A DNA stretch of 33,847 nucleotides from assembly GCA_020849375.1 (NCBI GenBank), contig JADLGJ010000049.1:1-33847 (forward strand). Direction: 5' to 3'. The notes beneath the pieces were generated by a model, which did not search any database, had not been told where the DNA came from, and was given only the letters and a program-made list of their open reading frames with translations. Position numbers and translations under genes: made by a program. Positions within the stretch are counted from its first letter, which is position 1, and each line of letters opens with the position of its first letter. This document shows, piece by piece, positions 1 to 8,201 of this stretch. The DNA comes from Candidatus Omnitrophota bacterium. Lineage in GTDB: Bacteria > Omnitrophota > Gorgyraeia > Zapsychrales > JANLHA01.

Positions 1-1
1 T

Positions 2-625
2 ACGACTTTTAATGATTTGACCAAGATGGCCAGCGCCGTGGGGACATTGACTTTTGAACAAGGAAAAACCCAGGTGATCACCGGAGCCTTGAATCTGCAG
101 GGCCAAAGCGCCGCCCAACGGCTCGCTTTACGTTCCACCTTTGACGGGACGGCCTGGAATCTTTTCCCGACGTTGAGTGTCACCGTGGCGAATCTGGATG
201 TGAAGGACTCGAATGCCGTCGTGGTTGACCCGCTGAATTGCGGCGTTGGCTGTTTGGATTCGCTGGGGAATACGAATTGGTTCTTTCCCGCGCCGCCGCC
301 GGTCCAGCAAGGCACAGGCATTAGCGCGATTTCTCTCGTCGCGGTTGAACAAACGATCGGCACCTTGCCCATCGAAATTCCCGGTATCACTTTTGATCCC
401 CGCGAGTTTCCCACGAACCGGGGCAAGGGCGGGCGCTCATTAGAACGTTTTGAAAAAGTATGGGCGACGGAACCGCAAAGCGCGGGGAGAACGACAGTGG
501 ATTTTGAAGGGGCCTCATTTACCGGAGAACTGGGATCTCTTCCTGCTATGACGATACCCGCGGGTACGGTATCAACTCAAGAAACAATTTCTGCGGACTT
601 TATCTCCGGGATTATCGCACGGTAA
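2..625 (+). CDS. C-terminal part of a large surface protein, possibly a TpsA-type (filamentous haemagglutinin-like) exoprotein; 5' end outside window
   Basis: The frame is open from the first bases of the window, so this is the 3' end (about 207 codons) of a longer gene; the TTG at 17 and ATG at 26 are internal codons. The visible part is rich in Ser, Thr, Gly and Val, has few charges and alternating beta-like stretches, and contains NTNWFFPAPPP near residue 95, a kind of segment seen near the C-terminus of secreted beta-helix proteins. Its stop lies 11 bases from the stop of a TpsB-type pore gene on the other strand. That neighbour is the main reason to suspect the secreted partner of a two-partner system. 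No known domain is recognisable in this fragment alone. It could instead be another large adhesin or a cell-surface protein of unknown type. Confidence 0.5.
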   Translation, partial: TTFNDLTKMASAVGTLTFEQGKTQVITGALNLQGQSAAQRLALRSTFDGTAWNLFPTLSVTVANLDVKDSNAVVVDPLNCGVGCLDSLGNTNWFFPAPPPVQQGTGISAISLVAVEQTIGTLPIEIPGITFDPREFPTNRGKGGRSLERFEKVWATEPQSAGRTTVDFEGASFTGELGSLPAMTIPAGTVSTQETISADFISGIIAR

Positions 626-636
626 GGCGAAAACGG

Positions 637-2340
637 TCAGAATTCGAAATCTAGCGAGCAATGAAATCGTGACTTCCCGCTTTCGGTAATCGTTTTATCC
701 CCGATCGGAAATCCCCATTCGATCCGTAAGCTGGCTTTATCCATCAGAAGAACCCGAAACCCCGCGCCGGTTCCCATGAGATTGGCAGTGTCCTTCTCCC
801 CGGCGAGGTGGTCCTGTTTGTTTCCCCAGGCATAATCCAAAAAGCCGACAAAGGTCACATTCTTTTTCAAAGGCCGTTTTGAAAAGGGCATGGGGACATT
901 GGCCGGAATAAAGAAAGTGGGCAGGATAATTTCGCTGTTGATTTGCACCGCATCGTCGGCGAGAAAGTCGCCGGACGGATACCCGCGTACGGAAGACATC
1001 CCTCCTAAATAAAAGCCTTCCTGCGGCGCTAAACGTTCGTTGGTGGTTTGGGCTTTGAGTTGAAAGTTTCCCTGCAGATCCCATAACGGAGAATACCTGG
1101 TTTGTAAGGTGAGGTTCATCTTGGAAAATGTATTTTCCGCGCCGCGGCTGGCTAAGGGATTATTTCTCCGGCTCCCGAGGCCGTTGATGCCCTGGGACAG
1201 CTCAGTCGTCAAAGAGATCGCCCGGTTAAATTTCCGGTAGATCCGGTCATACCCGACGCGTATGACGCGCAGGCGGTCACGGCTGGTGGTTCCGGAATTA
1301 GTAACGGTCCTGTGGTCCTGGACATCCAATCCCAGATGCACGTCTCCAGTATACTGGCCTTTCCAAAAAATATCCTGATGAACCGCAACCGACATATCTC
1401 TGGCTTTGGCATGGATGCCGGATGATTCAAATTCTTTTTTAGGCGAGGCCTTGCTTAAAGTGTGTCCATAAACCAGCGTCGTGCCGAAGTTGGTGACGGG
1501 GACGGAATGGTAAGTGTAAATGCCGTCAAAATCTTGGCCAAAGAGATATCCGGCGAGCAAGGTATCATCCAATCCCAATAAATTGTGTTGGCGCGCTCCA
1601 ACGGTCGACCGCACTTTTCCGGTGGAGGTCACGCCTTCGTTATCAATGCTGTAATTAAAGTGCAAAGGAAAATGCGTTTTGACATCGAGCGTGACATCGG
1701 TGGTTCTTGGCTTGGTGCCTTTACTGAAGATGGCCTTAGCTTTACGGTCCGGATTTTTATTAATGAGCGAAAGGCCTTCTAATACTTTGGAGTATTTTAT
1801 GATCTCGCCCTGAGGGACTTTCCAGTAGTACGTGATACGGTTTTTTCTAAAATATTTATGATCGTTCACATGAAGATCGCCCATTCTGGCTTCCAAGACC
1901 TGAAGGGTAATATTTCCCTCCGCGATGTGTTGCTGGGGGATAAAGCAGGTGGCTAGAATCCCGCTTTTTAAATATTCCTGCATGATCTCTTTGCTGAGCA
2001 TGGTTAGCTCGCCCATAGAGACGTCATGCTGTTCATATTTTTTCTTAAGAGCGTCGAATTTCTCCGGCGGGAAACTTTCCATTCCTGTGATCTTTATACT
2101 TCTGATAAAAAAACGCGGCCCTTCGACGGGTTTTTCTTCCGGGGGAGGGGCTTCGATTTCCGGCCTCTGCGGAACGGGAAGTTTTAGTTTTTCCATGAGT
2201 TGTTCCAATACGGGCCGGTTGATCTCGCGTATGGCCGGCGCCGGATCCGTGGACTGGGCATGTCCCGGGGAGGGAGGGCTGATCAGAAAAATTCCCAACA
2301 AGAACAAAATGCTAATATTATGCCGCATAAAAATTATCAT
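637..2340 (-). CDS. TpsB-type outer-membrane transporter (ShlB/FhaC/HecB family)
   Basis: Outer-membrane pore that secretes a large partner exoprotein in two-partner secretion. The 567-residue protein has an N-terminal signal peptide (cleavage probably after GHA at about residue 28) and a proline-rich linker (about 40-75). A POTRA_2 domain follows at about 77-155 (FFIRSIKITGMESF ... ITLQVLEAR), then a second POTRA-like region to about 225, then a 16-strand-type barrel. The conserved loop-6 motif VRGY is at 451-454, and the chain ends in Phe, as outer-membrane barrels usually do. Length fits the family (about 550-600). The start at 2340 is preferred over the ATG four codons inside, which has no ribosome site; neither has a strong one. 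A promoter-like pair lies upstream. The likely substrate is the convergent surface protein ending at 625. Confidence 0.88.
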   Translation of the reverse strand: MIIFMRHNISILFLLGIFLISPPSPGHAQSTDPAPAIREINRPVLEQLMEKLKLPVPQRPEIEAPPPEEKPVEGPRFFIRSIKITGMESFPPEKFDALKKKYEQHDVSMGELTMLSKEIMQEYLKSGILATCFIPQQHIAEGNITLQVLEARMGDLHVNDHKYFRKNRITYYWKVPQGEIIKYSKVLEGLSLINKNPDRKAKAIFSKGTKPRTTDVTLDVKTHFPLHFNYSIDNEGVTSTGKVRSTVGARQHNLLGLDDTLLAGYLFGQDFDGIYTYHSVPVTNFGTTLVYGHTLSKASPKKEFESSGIHAKARDMSVAVHQDIFWKGQYTGDVHLGLDVQDHRTVTNSGTTSRDRLRVIRVGYDRIYRKFNRAISLTTELSQGINGLGSRRNNPLASRGAENTFSKMNLTLQTRYSPLWDLQGNFQLKAQTTNERLAPQEGFYLGGMSSVRGYPSGDFLADDAVQINSEIILPTFFIPANVPMPFSKRPLKKNVTFVGFLDYAWGNKQDHLAGEKDTANLMGTGAGFRVLLMDKASLRIEWGFPIGDKTITESGKSRFHCSLDFEF

Positions 2341-2366
2341 ATCAGGAAGCTCTTAAGACACAACGA

Positions 2367-2395
2367 TATATAGCGTTTTTCAGGCGCTTTATGAA
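2367..2395 (-). promoter_or_regulatory. Putative promoter of the TpsB gene
   Basis: Read on the minus strand there is TTCATA (2395-2390), a 17-bp spacer and TATATA (2372-2367), followed by the start codon about 27 bases later. Spacing is ideal and four of six bases match in the -35 box. No experimental support; called by sequence alone. Confidence 0.4.
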
Positions 2396-2401
2396 TTTTC
2401 T

Positions 2402-2432
2402 CCTGCCACTTTAAAAGTTGCAGGGGCTTTTT
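2402..2432 (+). terminator. Intrinsic terminator-like hairpin upstream of the lipocalin gene
   Basis: CCTGC at 2402-2406 pairs with GCAGG at 2420-2424. Four further inner pairs (ACTT/AAGT) follow across one C-T mismatch, with a 3-base loop. The hairpin is followed by GGCTTTTTATTT, so the orientation is plus strand. There is no plus-strand gene upstream, since the divergent TpsB gene starts at 2340. It therefore ends either a short unannotated transcript or antisense RNA from the TpsB 5' region, or acts as a leader attenuator. Confidence 0.55.
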
Positions 2433-2491
2433 ATTTAAGTTAAGCTAATAGCACTGCTGTTGCCCAGAATGTGCAAATGAAGATGACCGGC

Positions 2492-2497
2492 TATAAT
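2492..2497 (+). promoter_or_regulatory. Perfect -10 box upstream of the lipocalin gene
   Basis: TATAAT lies 28 bases before the chosen ATG, so a transcript would start near 2504 with a leader of about 20 bases carrying AAAGG at 2516-2520. No convincing -35 box is seen at 16-18 bp. Confidence 0.4.
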
Positions 2498-2525
2498 CAA
2501 AATGTTGTAAACCAAAAAGGTGGAT

Positions 2526-3062
2526 ATGATCTTTAAGAAAATGCTGGTGTTCGTAGTGGCTTTATCATTGACGGGCTGTGCCAGTTCACTGCCGAAATTA
2601 AAGACTGTTGAAAAGGTCGACATCAACCGTTACATGGGGCCGTGGTATGTCATTGCCTGTATCCCGACCTTTATCGAGACCAAGGCCTATAACGCGATCG
2701 AAGAATACCAGATGCGCCCCGACGGCAGTATCAATACGGTCTTTACTTTTCATAGCGGTTCTTTTGATGGGCCGCTGAAGCGTTACAATCCGCACGGTTT
2801 TATCGTTGACAAGGTGAACAATTCAACTTGGGGGATGCAGTTTATTTGGCCTTTTAAAGCCGAATTTCTGATCACCTATCTCAGTCCCGACTATAGCCAA
2901 ACGATCATCGGCCGTAATAAGCGGGATTATTTTTGGATCCAGGCGCGCACGCCGCAAATCCCGGAAGCCGATTACCAGAGTTTGCTCAAAATGTTATCGG
3001 ATCAAGGTTATGACGTTAGTAAGGTTCGCAAGGTGCCGCAGAGCTGGCCGGATAAGAAGTAA
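2526..3062 (+). CDS. blc: Outer-membrane lipocalin lipoprotein (Blc-like)
   Basis: Small beta-barrel lipoprotein that binds lipids or other hydrophobic molecules; bacterial Blc is linked to membrane stress and repair. The 178-residue product has a lipoprotein signal with lipobox LTGC (Cys18); Ala at +2 predicts outer-membrane sorting. The lipocalin signature YMGPWYVIA with Gly-x-Trp at 38-40 follows, then the usual alternation of hydrophobic strands (FTFHSGSFDGPLKRY, QTIIGRNKRDYFWIQAR) and a C-terminal helix (YQSLLKMLSDQGYDVSKV). Family length is typical (about 170-180). An in-frame GTG six bases upstream could also start, but AAAGG five bases before ATG 2526 favours the ATG. The gene is divergent from the TpsB gene and appears to be transcribed alone. 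Confidence in family is high; the ligand is unknown. Confidence 0.9.
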   Translation: MIFKKMLVFVVALSLTGCASSLPKLKTVEKVDINRYMGPWYVIACIPTFIETKAYNAIEEYQMRPDGSINTVFTFHSGSFDGPLKRYNPHGFIVDKVNNSTWGMQFIWPFKAEFLITYLSPDYSQTIIGRNKRDYFWIQARTPQIPEADYQSLLKMLSDQGYDVSKVRKVPQSWPDKK

Positions 3063-3110
3063 TTTCATTCTAGTGGTGTATAAATGCCGGATCTCTCGGG
3101 GCCTGCGTCC

Positions 3111-3139
3111 TTGACATTCTTGTTTTAATATCGTATTAT
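3111..3139 (+). promoter_or_regulatory. Consensus sigma-70-type promoter of the ArsR/RND operon
   Basis: TTGACA at 3111-3116, a 17-bp spacer and TATTAT at 3134-3139. Start of transcription is expected near 3146, giving a leader of about 24 bases that holds the GGAG ribosome site at 3160-3163. The -10 box lies within the palindromic operator at 3132-3151. Confidence 0.75.
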
Positions 3140-3151
3140 CGCGATATAACG
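3132..3151 (+). promoter_or_regulatory. Palindromic operator overlapping the -10 box (likely ArsR-family binding site)
   Basis: A 20-bp imperfect palindrome is centred between 3141 and 3142: CGTATTATCG followed by CGATATAACG, with a perfect 10-bp core TATCGCGATA. Only two positions per arm break the symmetry. It covers the -10 box and the expected transcription start, the classic place for repression by an ArsR-type dimer whose gene begins 19 bases downstream. Confidence 0.65.
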
Positions 3152-3169
3152 ATTTAAAAGGAGATCTTG

Positions 3170-3436
3170 ATGGACTATCCGAAAAGCGCAACGATCCTTA
3201 GGGCATTGGGGCATCCCGCCCGTCTTCAAATGACGGTAGGGATCGCAAAATACGGTTGTCATGTCGCAAAGATTGTTGAAAAGATGGGGCTGCCGCAATC
3301 AACAGTATCGCAACATTTGGCTACTTTAAGGTCCGCAGGAATTGTTACTTATGAAAAGAAGGGGCTAAAAGCCTGTTATCGTTTAACTGATAAAAAGTTC
3401 AATAAGCTTTTAAAAATTCTGGGAGAAATTGGGTGA
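3170..3436 (+). CDS. ArsR-family winged-helix repressor
   Basis: An 88-residue DNA-binding regulator that probably represses its own operon until a ligand or oxidant releases it. The fold is clear: an N-terminal helix (ATILRALGHPARLQ), a recognition helix-turn-helix LPQSTVSQHLATLRSAG at 41-57, then the wing (IVTYEKKGLKACYRLTD). The classical metal motif ELCVC is not present. The only cysteines are Cys30, just before the HTH, and Cys69 in the wing; neither clearly matches the cysteine pair of persulfide sensors such as SqrR/BigR. ATG 3170 is chosen because GGAG lies six bases upstream; a TTG directly before it is in frame. The stop overlaps the start of the next gene (GTGA). The downstream sulfur-transport genes hint at a sulfur signal, but the ligand is not readable from sequence. 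Confidence 0.88.
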   Translation: MDYPKSATILRALGHPARLQMTVGIAKYGCHVAKIVEKMGLPQSTVSQHLATLRSAGIVTYEKKGLKACYRLTDKKFNKLLKILGEIG

Positions 3437-4806
3437 GATCTTTACTTGGGATCATCATAGGTTCCCTTTTTGTTTTGTCTGCAAACATCACTTTAGCGGA
3501 AGACGCTCTTTTATCTCCGAGGGTTTCTTATAAGGAATACCTCGCCGAGGTTTTGGCGTATTATCCTTTATTAAAGAAAGAACATGCTTCTGTTGAGAAA
3601 GCGATCGCGCAAAAAGCTTTAGTTGCCTCAGGCAGAGTTCCTGAGTTTTGGGCATCGGTTAAAGCTGAATATGGCGACGATCCCGTCTATGTTTTTGGTG
3701 CCCTATTGCGTCAAAATCGTTTTACCAGCGATGATTTTTCTTTAGGGAGGCTTAATACTCCCTCACCTCGGGTGGATTACTCCGCTGGGGTCGGAGGGCA
3801 ATGGTTATTATTTGATTTTTCTCAAACAACTTCACGGATCAAAGCCGCCGGACTGCTGGCGGAGTCAGCCCAGTTCCAATCCGAGTCAACCCGCATGGAA
3901 GCCATTCTGGCGGCATCTGAAGTTTATAGTCGCCTGGCGATCACAAGTAAATTGTTGGAAACTCTTGATGAAGTTGTTTCTAAAGCTGAGGACGATGTCG
4001 CGATGGCGGAATCTTTAAGCCACAAAGGGTTGGTTTTGGGTGCCGATTTCTATCTTGCACGAATGACTAAGACGCAACTTTTACAAACTGTCAACGAAAC
4101 ACAAGCCCAGCGTGCGGCTTTGGCTATGGTTTTTAATGTTTTGCGTGGGACAGATCCAACTCTGCCGGTGGAGGTGGAGATGGATTTTAAAAAACCATTA
4201 TCGGTACAAGGGACAGCGCAAGAGTGGATAGCTAAGGCTGTTGTGGGCCGGCTGGATATTAAAACAATGGAGAAAAGTTTGGAAGCGCAAGGATTTGAAG
4301 TCACGAGTGAAAAGGGGAGTTTTTTACCCAAGGTCATGGCCTATGGGAATGCCGATGAGAATGTTCACCGTATCGGAGACAGTGGCGGCGAGAATTATAT
4401 CGTCGGGATTAAAGCTAAGATGGATCTTTTTGATCCTGGCTACGGCTCAAGGGTCAAGGCGGCTAAGGAAGAAGTGAAGCGATTAGTTGCGGGATTACAA
4501 GAAGCCAAGGACCAAGCCGTTAAGGATACCGCTGAAATTTATTATCGTTTGCAAGCCCTGGAAACGAATGCCCAGTTAGCTGTTCAAAATCGCGATGATG
4601 CGGCTCAAGCCGCAAAATTGATGGCGCCATTATATCAACAAGGCCGGCGCTCTATTGATCAGATGATCTCGGTGAGGGCGGGACTCGTGCAATCGCAGGA
4701 ATATTGGTTGAAACTAGAAGCTGCCCGTCGGCAGAATGTTTTAATTTTGAAATATTATGCCGGGGAATTGACTCCCGGTGAAGCTGAGAGCGTCTATGGA
4801 CAATAG
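3433..4806 (+). CDS. TolC-like outer-membrane efflux protein
   Basis: Outer-membrane channel of a tripartite export pump. The 457-residue protein begins with a signal peptide (cleavage probably after LA at about 22, before EDALL) and has no lipobox. The rest is typical of the OEP family: two related halves of long amphipathic helices with short strand segments (for example YSAGVGGQWLLFDFSQTTSR at about 115-135 and a matching IVGIKAKMDLFDPGYGSR in the second half). Translation starts at GTG 3433, overlapping the ArsR stop, with GGGAG nine bases upstream. The gene overlaps the RND gene start by 11 bases, so the two are translationally coupled. No gene for the periplasmic adaptor that normally bridges them is present here. 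Confidence 0.9.
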   Translation: MRSLLGIIIGSLFVLSANITLAEDALLSPRVSYKEYLAEVLAYYPLLKKEHASVEKAIAQKALVASGRVPEFWASVKAEYGDDPVYVFGALLRQNRFTSDDFSLGRLNTPSPRVDYSAGVGGQWLLFDFSQTTSRIKAAGLLAESAQFQSESTRMEAILAASEVYSRLAITSKLLETLDEVVSKAEDDVAMAESLSHKGLVLGADFYLARMTKTQLLQTVNETQAQRAALAMVFNVLRGTDPTLPVEVEMDFKKPLSVQGTAQEWIAKAVVGRLDIKTMEKSLEAQGFEVTSEKGSFLPKVMAYGNADENVHRIGDSGGENYIVGIKAKMDLFDPGYGSRVKAAKEEVKRLVAGLQEAKDQAVKDTAEIYYRLQALETNAQLAVQNRDDAAQAAKLMAPLYQQGRRSIDQMISVRAGLVQSQEYWLKLEAARRQNVLILKYYAGELTPGEAESVYGQ

Positions 4807-7800
4807 CCATATGAACTGGATCGGCCAAGTTGTAGGGTTTTTTGTCAAGTCCAAGGTCACTCCCCTGATCTTAGGATTCGCGATATTTTTAGGGATTATG
4901 GCGGTGGTTAATCTGCCAAGAGAAGAAGAGCCGCAGATTTCTGTCCCGATGTTCGATATTTTTGTCCGGTATCCCGGCGCGACTTCGCAAGAGGTGGAAC
5001 AGCGGATCATCAATGTGGGGGAGCGGAAACTCTGGGAAATTTCTGGTGTTGAATATATTTATTCGACGGCACAAACAGACGGAGCTTTGATCGTCGTTCG
5101 TTTTAAAGTCGGTGAAGATCTTGAGAAATCTTTGACTAAGTTATACACAAAGGTTTTTGCGAATTTAGATTTCTTGCCGCAGGGGGCTTCTCAACCGTTG
5201 ATCAAGGTCCATTCGATCGATGATGTCCCGATTTTATCATTAACATTTTATTCAAGGGCCAAGGATGGGAGAGCATTACGCCGCATTGCCGCATCGGTGC
5301 AGCAGGAGGTCAATGCTATCCCGGATATTTCACAGACGCAGATCATTGGAGGGCATAAGCGAAGGTTCCAGGTGTTGCTGGACCCAATGAAGATGTCGGA
5401 GTATTTAATTGACCCTGCCGCACTTGAGCGCGCCATTGTGTCATCCAATGTCAAATCTCCCGCCGGGCATTTGCAAACAGGTCCCAAGATGGTAACGGTT
5501 GAAACCGACGGGTTCTTTAGCTCTAAGGAAGATCTCGAAAACCTTGTTGTCAGTTCTTCCTCGGGCAACGTGGTTTATTTGAAAGACATCGCTCGCGTTA
5601 TTGATGGCCCGGATGACGAAGAACACTATGTCAATATCCGTTTTGGAATAGCTCGCGGGGATGCAGATCAAGAGCCGTTGCAAGCTGTGACTTTGGCTAT
5701 TTCAAAACGCAAAGGATCTAACGCCGCAAGGCTCTGTGAACAAGTTTTAAAGAAGATCGACGTTATTAAAGGCAATTTGATCCCTGAAGACGTCAAATTT
5801 GAGGTGACCCGTAATTATGGAGAAACGGCCACCGAGAAATCCAATGAACTTCTTATTCATATGGCCATTGCGGTCATCGGGGTTGCGTTCCTCATTGCTT
5901 TAGTTTTGGGTTGGAAAGAAGCGGGAATCGTGGCGGTAGCTATTCCGGTCACGCTTGCTTTGACGCTCGCCTCTTTCTATTGGCTGGGATTTACGTTGAA
6001 CCGTATCACGCTTTTTGCCCTTATTTTCTCGATCGGTATTTTGGTCGATGATCCTATTGTGAATGTTGAGAATATCGTCCGGCATTTGCGTTTGGCACAG
6101 AATCGCGGCCGTAAATTCCTGGATATTGTTATTGGCGCGGTCATTGAGGTTCAAAGTCCTTTGATCTTGGCGACCCTCACGGTTATTTCGGCGGTTTTGC
6201 CGATGGCTTTTGTCGGCGGGCTGATGGGGCCTTATATGCGCCCGATCCCGATCGGCTCGAGCTTGGCGATGGTTTTTTCTATGATGGCAGCTTTTATCGC
6301 TACGCCATGGGCAGCTACGGTTATTCTTAAACGTAGTTTTGAAAAGGGCACGATCAAAGGTCACGACACCCAAGAAGATTTCTTGACGCGGGTTTATCGT
6401 TCTTATATGAAACCGTTGATCTATCATTCAAAGGCGCGTAAGAATTTTTTCATTATTGTTGGTGTGCTCTTAGGGTTTGCAGTTTTGTTGGTACCCCTTA
6501 AGGGGGTTAAGGTCAAGATGTTGCCTTTTGACAATAAGAATGAATTTCAAGTGGTCCTCGATATGCCGGAGGGGTCGTCTTTAGCAACAACAGGTGAAGT
6601 GATCGAAAAGATCGCGCGTTATTTGCAGGCCATCCCCGAGGTCGATAATATCGAAGCTTACGTCGGAGAAAGTGCGCCGTATAATTTTAATGGGCTCGTG
6701 CGCCATTATTATCTGCGCAATGGCACCCATCAAGCAGACTTGCAGGTCAATCTTTTACCAAAGTCTAAACGTCATCGGCAAAGCCATGCCATTGCCAAGT
6801 CTGTGCGTGGCAACATTCACGAGATTGTTTCCAGTTATGGCGCCCATGTTCAGATAGCTGAGGTTCCTCCCGGGCCACCCGTATTATCCACTTTAGTGAT
6901 GGAAGTCTATGGCCCGGAACAAAGCGGGCGTGACACACTAGCTAAGCAGGTCGAGCAGGTGATGTCCGCGAATTCTTCCGTAACGGATATCACAACACCA
7001 ACGCCAGCCAGCGAGAAATTATTGCATCTGGCCATTGATCATCAAAAAGCCAGCCTCAATGGAATTTCTTCCTCTGCTATCGCCGGTATTATTTCTACGG
7101 CGCTGGCTGGCAAAAGCGTTGATTTAGCGCATCTGTCCGATGAATATGAACCGGTAGAAATTGTGTTGCGCTTACCGGAAGATAAACGCAAAGACTTGGA
7201 TCATGTTCTGGGGATCACGCTTTTATCCAGCTCGGGCGTGCCTGTCCCGCTTAAAGATTTAGTTAAGGCCGAAAATACATTAAAAGAAAAGCCGATCTTT
7301 CATAAGAATCTTATGCGGGTCAATTATGTCTTTGGCGATGTTGCCGGTCCCTTTGAAAGTCCGGTTTATGTTATTTTTGATCTTCAAAAGAGCCTTCAGA
7401 AGTTAGTTCTTCCGACAAATCCTGACAATCAGAGATCATTGGCGACCTTTTGGACAAGTCTGCCGACCAATGAAAATCAATGGTCTTTGAAATTCGACGG
7501 GGAGTGGCACATCACCTATGAGGTCTTTAGAGATCTGGGCATTGCCTTTGCGGTCGTGCTTATTTTAATCTATGTGTTGGTCGTCGGATGGTTCCAGTCC
7601 TTTAAGGTCCCGTTGATCATTATGATGCCCATCCCTTTGACGCTCGTTGGGATATTGCCTGCCCATTGGCTGTCGGGAACATTTTTTACGGCGACGTCCA
7701 TGATCGGGATGATCGCGGGAGCGGGGATCGTGGTGCGTAATTCTATTATTCTTGTCGACTTTATTCAGTTGCGTTTAAAAGAAGGGATGCCTTTGGAGGA

Positions 7801-8017
7801 GGCGGTCATTGACGCGGGGGCGGTGCGCTTTCGCCCGATGCTGTTAACAGCGATGGCGGTTGTCGTCGGAGCGTCAGTGATCCTCTTTGATCCTATTTTT
7901 CAGGGCTTGGCGGTTTCGCTGATGGCGGGAGAGTTGGCATCAACCGTGCTTTCGCGCACGGCCATTCCGGTCATTTACTATGTTGTTATGAGGCCACAAC
8001 AAAAAAAGGAGGCTTAA
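4796..8017 (+). CDS. RND-superfamily efflux permease (AcrB-like)
   Basis: Inner-membrane proton-driven pump of about 1073 residues, the usual length. The layout is classic: TM1 (about 15-33), a first periplasmic porter region, TM2-6, a second periplasmic region, TM7-12. The proton-relay aspartates in TM4 are present (Asp418-Asp419 in GILVDDPIV). In TM10 the position of the relay lysine of AcrB is occupied by Arg981 (GIVVRNSIILVDF). ATG 4796 is preferred over GTG 4778 because GAGAG lies five bases upstream; ATG 4811 is a less likely alternative. It is co-transcribed with the TolC-like gene and with the downstream sulfur-related membrane genes. The substrate is unknown; the context suggests a toxic sulfur species, metal or hydrophobic compound. 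Confidence 0.93.
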   Translation: MDNSHMNWIGQVVGFFVKSKVTPLILGFAIFLGIMAVVNLPREEEPQISVPMFDIFVRYPGATSQEVEQRIINVGERKLWEISGVEYIYSTAQTDGALIVVRFKVGEDLEKSLTKLYTKVFANLDFLPQGASQPLIKVHSIDDVPILSLTFYSRAKDGRALRRIAASVQQEVNAIPDISQTQIIGGHKRRFQVLLDPMKMSEYLIDPAALERAIVSSNVKSPAGHLQTGPKMVTVETDGFFSSKEDLENLVVSSSSGNVVYLKDIARVIDGPDDEEHYVNIRFGIARGDADQEPLQAVTLAISKRKGSNAARLCEQVLKKIDVIKGNLIPEDVKFEVTRNYGETATEKSNELLIHMAIAVIGVAFLIALVLGWKEAGIVAVAIPVTLALTLASFYWLGFTLNRITLFALIFSIGILVDDPIVNVENIVRHLRLAQNRGRKFLDIVIGAVIEVQSPLILATLTVISAVLPMAFVGGLMGPYMRPIPIGSSLAMVFSMMAAFIATPWAATVILKRSFEKGTIKGHDTQEDFLTRVYRSYMKPLIYHSKARKNFFIIVGVLLGFAVLLVPLKGVKVKMLPFDNKNEFQVVLDMPEGSSLATTGEVIEKIARYLQAIPEVDNIEAYVGESAPYNFNGLVRHYYLRNGTHQADLQVNLLPKSKRHRQSHAIAKSVRGNIHEIVSSYGAHVQIAEVPPGPPVLSTLVMEVYGPEQSGRDTLAKQVEQVMSANSSVTDITTPTPASEKLLHLAIDHQKASLNGISSSAIAGIISTALAGKSVDLAHLSDEYEPVEIVLRLPEDKRKDLDHVLGITLLSSSGVPVPLKDLVKAENTLKEKPIFHKNLMRVNYVFGDVAGPFESPVYVIFDLQKSLQKLVLPTNPDNQRSLATFWTSLPTNENQWSLKFDGEWHITYEVFRDLGIAFAVVLILIYVLVVGWFQSFKVPLIIMMPIPLTLVGILPAHWLSGTFFTATSMIGMIAGAGIVVRNSIILVDFIQLRLKEGMPLEEAVIDAGAVRFRPMLLTAMAVVVGASVILFDPIFQGLAVSLMAGELASTVLSRTAIPVIYYVVMRPQQKKEA

Positions 8018-8018
8018 T

Positions 8019-8201
8019 ATGTTGGAAAGATCATTGCGTGGGATCGCAGGGCTCTTTGTTTTGGTAAGTCTTCTTTTAGCACATTATAGTAGTCCGTTAT
8101 GGCTTTGGTTTACGGCATTTGTTGGGGCTAATTTATTTCAGTCTGCATTTACAAACTGGTGTCCGATGATATGGATCTTAAAGCGATGTGGGGTGAAATG
8201 A
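8019..8201 (+). CDS. DUF2892 / YgaP-like two-helix membrane protein
   Basis: A 60-residue inner-membrane protein made of two hydrophobic helices, matching the free-standing form of the transmembrane domain of the rhodanese YgaP. Family hallmarks are visible: a start with ERSLRGIAGLFVL, the central PLWLWFTAFVGANLFQSAFT, and the C-terminal WCPMIWILKRCGVK with two cysteines. In YgaP the domain anchors a sulfurtransferase; stand-alone copies often lie beside YeeE/YedE genes. A perfect AAAGGAGG lies six bases before the ATG, the strongest ribosome site of the operon, so it may be made at a high level. Its stop overlaps the next start (ATGA). Confidence 0.85.
   Translation: MLERSLRGIAGLFVLVSLLLAHYSSPLWLWFTAFVGANLFQSAFTNWCPMIWILKRCGVK

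Noticed and set aside
1925-2356. Plus-strand open frame of 143 codons opposite the TpsB signal peptide and POTRA region
   Set aside because: The minus strand has a well-supported TpsB protein; the plus product is Ser/Gly-rich without recognisable features.
3140-3151. Palindromic AT-rich stretch considered as a terminator of the lipocalin gene
   Set aside because: No T-run follows, and it overlaps a consensus -10 box, so an operator is the better reading.
5900-6427. Minus-strand open frame of 175 codons in the RND gene
   Set aside because: Its Arg/Asn/His-rich composition is typical of an antisense shadow of membrane helices.
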